Assembly: GCA_947457975.1 (NCBI GenBank)
Contig: CANGYC010000038.1
Span: 1 to 13,208, forward strand
DNA: 13,208 nucleotides
Source of the DNA: Comamonadaceae bacterium
Lineage (GTDB): Bacteria; Pseudomonadota; Gammaproteobacteria; Burkholderiales; Burkholderiaceae_C
Direction: 5' to 3'
Position numbers and translations under genes: made by a program. Positions 12,607 to 13,208 of the stretch are shown one piece after another (position 1 is the stretch's first letter; every line of letters starts with the position of its first letter). The notes beneath the pieces were generated by a model, which saw only the letters and a list, made by a program, of their open reading frames with translations, did not search any database and was not told the origin of the DNA.

Positions 12607-13208
12607 TCAGCAGCTTCTTAGCGCCCAGAAGTAGGTGCTGATGGTCGGCACATACCCCGGGTTGGCGAATTTAGCCAGATAGGTCTTGCCGCTGTAGCTG
12701 ACCACACTGCCCGTCGCGTAGTACTTGCCCTGCACCCAGGCGGTGGCCGTGGTAGTGCATGAGGTGGGTGCCGATGCGGAGGTCGTGCTGGTCGGCACGT
12801 ACAAGGACCACAGCTTAGGCGTCCACTCCGGCGCGGAGTTCACGTTCCAGGTGGTGGCCGACAGGGACGTGGCGACATAGAGCTTGCCCAGGCGGGTGAC
12901 GATATTGCCCGAGGCATAACGGGTGGTGGTGTTCCATTCCGGGTAAGAAACCGCAGCCGGTGCCGGTGCCGGTGCCGGTGCCGGTGCCGGTGCCGGTGCG
13001 GGTGCGGGTGCGGGTGCCGGGGCCGGAGCCGTGCTGGTGGGCACGTACAGGGACCAGAGCGTGGGCGACCACTCCGGCGCGGAGTTCACATTCCAGGCGG
13101 TGACCGACAGAGGCGTGGCGATATAGAGCTTGCCCAGACGGGTAACGATGTCGCCCGAGGCATAGCGGGTGGTGGTGTTCCATTCCGAGTAAGAGACAGG
13201 CGCAGGTG
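12607..13208 (-). CDS. C-terminal part of a protein with repeated CBM5/12-like carbohydrate-binding modules
   Basis: The frame is open from the right edge of the window to TGA at 12607-12609, with 199 residues visible; the N-terminus and any catalytic domain lie outside. It contains two nearly identical modules of the chitin-binding CBM5/12 type, each with an early Trp, then Tyr-Ala-Ser-Gly, a VTRLGKLY strand, an ALA/AT stretch, and Trp-Asn near the end with PEW and LWSLYVP. A long Ala-Pro linker separates them. A third, divergent module at the C-terminus (ATAWVQGKYYATGSVVSYSG onward) is flanked by Cys residues (TSC before it and a final Cys). Such architecture is typical of secreted chitinases, other polysaccharide hydrolases and surface-binding proteins. 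A start at GTG 13089 inside module 1 would be artefactual. The class is clear; the enzyme activity is not visible in this window. Confidence 0.85.
   Translation of the reverse strand, partial: PAPVSYSEWNTTTRYASGDIVTRLGKLYIATPLSVTAWNVNSAPEWSPTLWSLYVPTSTAPAPAPAPAPAPAPAPAPAPAPAPAAVSYPEWNTTTRYASGNIVTRLGKLYVATSLSATTWNVNSAPEWTPKLWSLYVPTSTTSASAPTSCTTTATAWVQGKYYATGSVVSYSGKTYLAKFANPGYVPTISTYFWALRSC
12785..13198 (-). repeat. Two-copy direct repeat, period 246 bp, encoding CBM modules
   Basis: About 168 bp at 12785-12952 recurs at 13031-13198 with a period of 246 bp (82 codons), at roughly 90 percent identity by eye. Frame is kept throughout, so it is a recent intragenic module duplication rather than chance. 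The Ala-Pro linker DNA fills the space between the copies. Confidence 0.88.
12956..13027 (-). repeat. Hexanucleotide microsatellite encoding the Ala-Pro linker
   Basis: About twelve tandem six-base units of the GGTGCC type (plus-strand reading, with several GGTGCG and one GGGGCC variants) encode repeated Ala-Pro. A six-base unit keeps the frame, so changes in copy number alter linker length without stopping translation. Confidence 0.9.

Noticed and set aside
12956..13027. Possible CRISPR-like array
   Set aside because: The units are six bases long with no spacers and encode an Ala-Pro linker in frame.

Overview
The window is GC-rich and densely coded. It looks like chromosomal DNA of a betaproteobacterium of the order Burkholderiales, most likely Comamonadaceae. 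The main reasons are two stand-alone Bug/TctC-type periplasmic binding proteins, codon use dominated by G/C third positions, and a tRNA-Thr(CGU) of proteobacterial type. The species cannot be named from the sequence. No integrase, transposase, CRISPR array or phage gene is visible.

Layout. Positions 1-79 hold the 3' half of a tRNA-Thr gene and its intrinsic terminator. Positions 166-2460 hold a secreted alpha/beta-hydrolase-like protein, then a tightly spaced pair of membrane proteins of unknown function (a three-helix protein and a single-pass protein with a Cys-rich C-terminal domain). Positions 2480-8684 hold a divergent catabolic island. On the minus strand, transcribed away from about 6550, are a PuuE-like polysaccharide-deacetylase-family hydrolase, a Bug binding protein, an isocitrate/isopropylmalate-type dehydrogenase and a LigI-like amidohydrolase. 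On the plus strand are a second Bug binding protein and an IclR-family regulator. Positions 8811-11246 encode a hybrid histidine kinase with a PAS-rich sensor half and a C-terminal receiver. Positions 11406-12515 encode a membrane acyltransferase. The right end, on the minus strand, is the C-terminal part of a protein with repeated CBM5/12-like carbohydrate-binding modules and an Ala-Pro linker.

How the parts fit. The 2480-8684 island reads as an uncharacterised uptake and degradation system for a small carboxylate or cyclic compound. Two periplasmic binding proteins capture ligand, a ring-opening or amide-cleaving hydrolase and a lactonase-like amidohydrolase process it, an NAD-type 2-hydroxyacid oxidative decarboxylase acts on a product, and the IclR protein regulates the set. 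The substrate is not evident. The 411-bp divergent control region has two good sigma-70 promoters. Each has a TCCA-type box exactly 16 bp upstream of its -35 element.

The two most notable observations are this mirrored control region and the IclR gene start. The full IclR N-terminal helix is encoded, but the only codon at the right distance from a Shine-Dalgarno sequence is ATC, not ATG, GTG or TTG.
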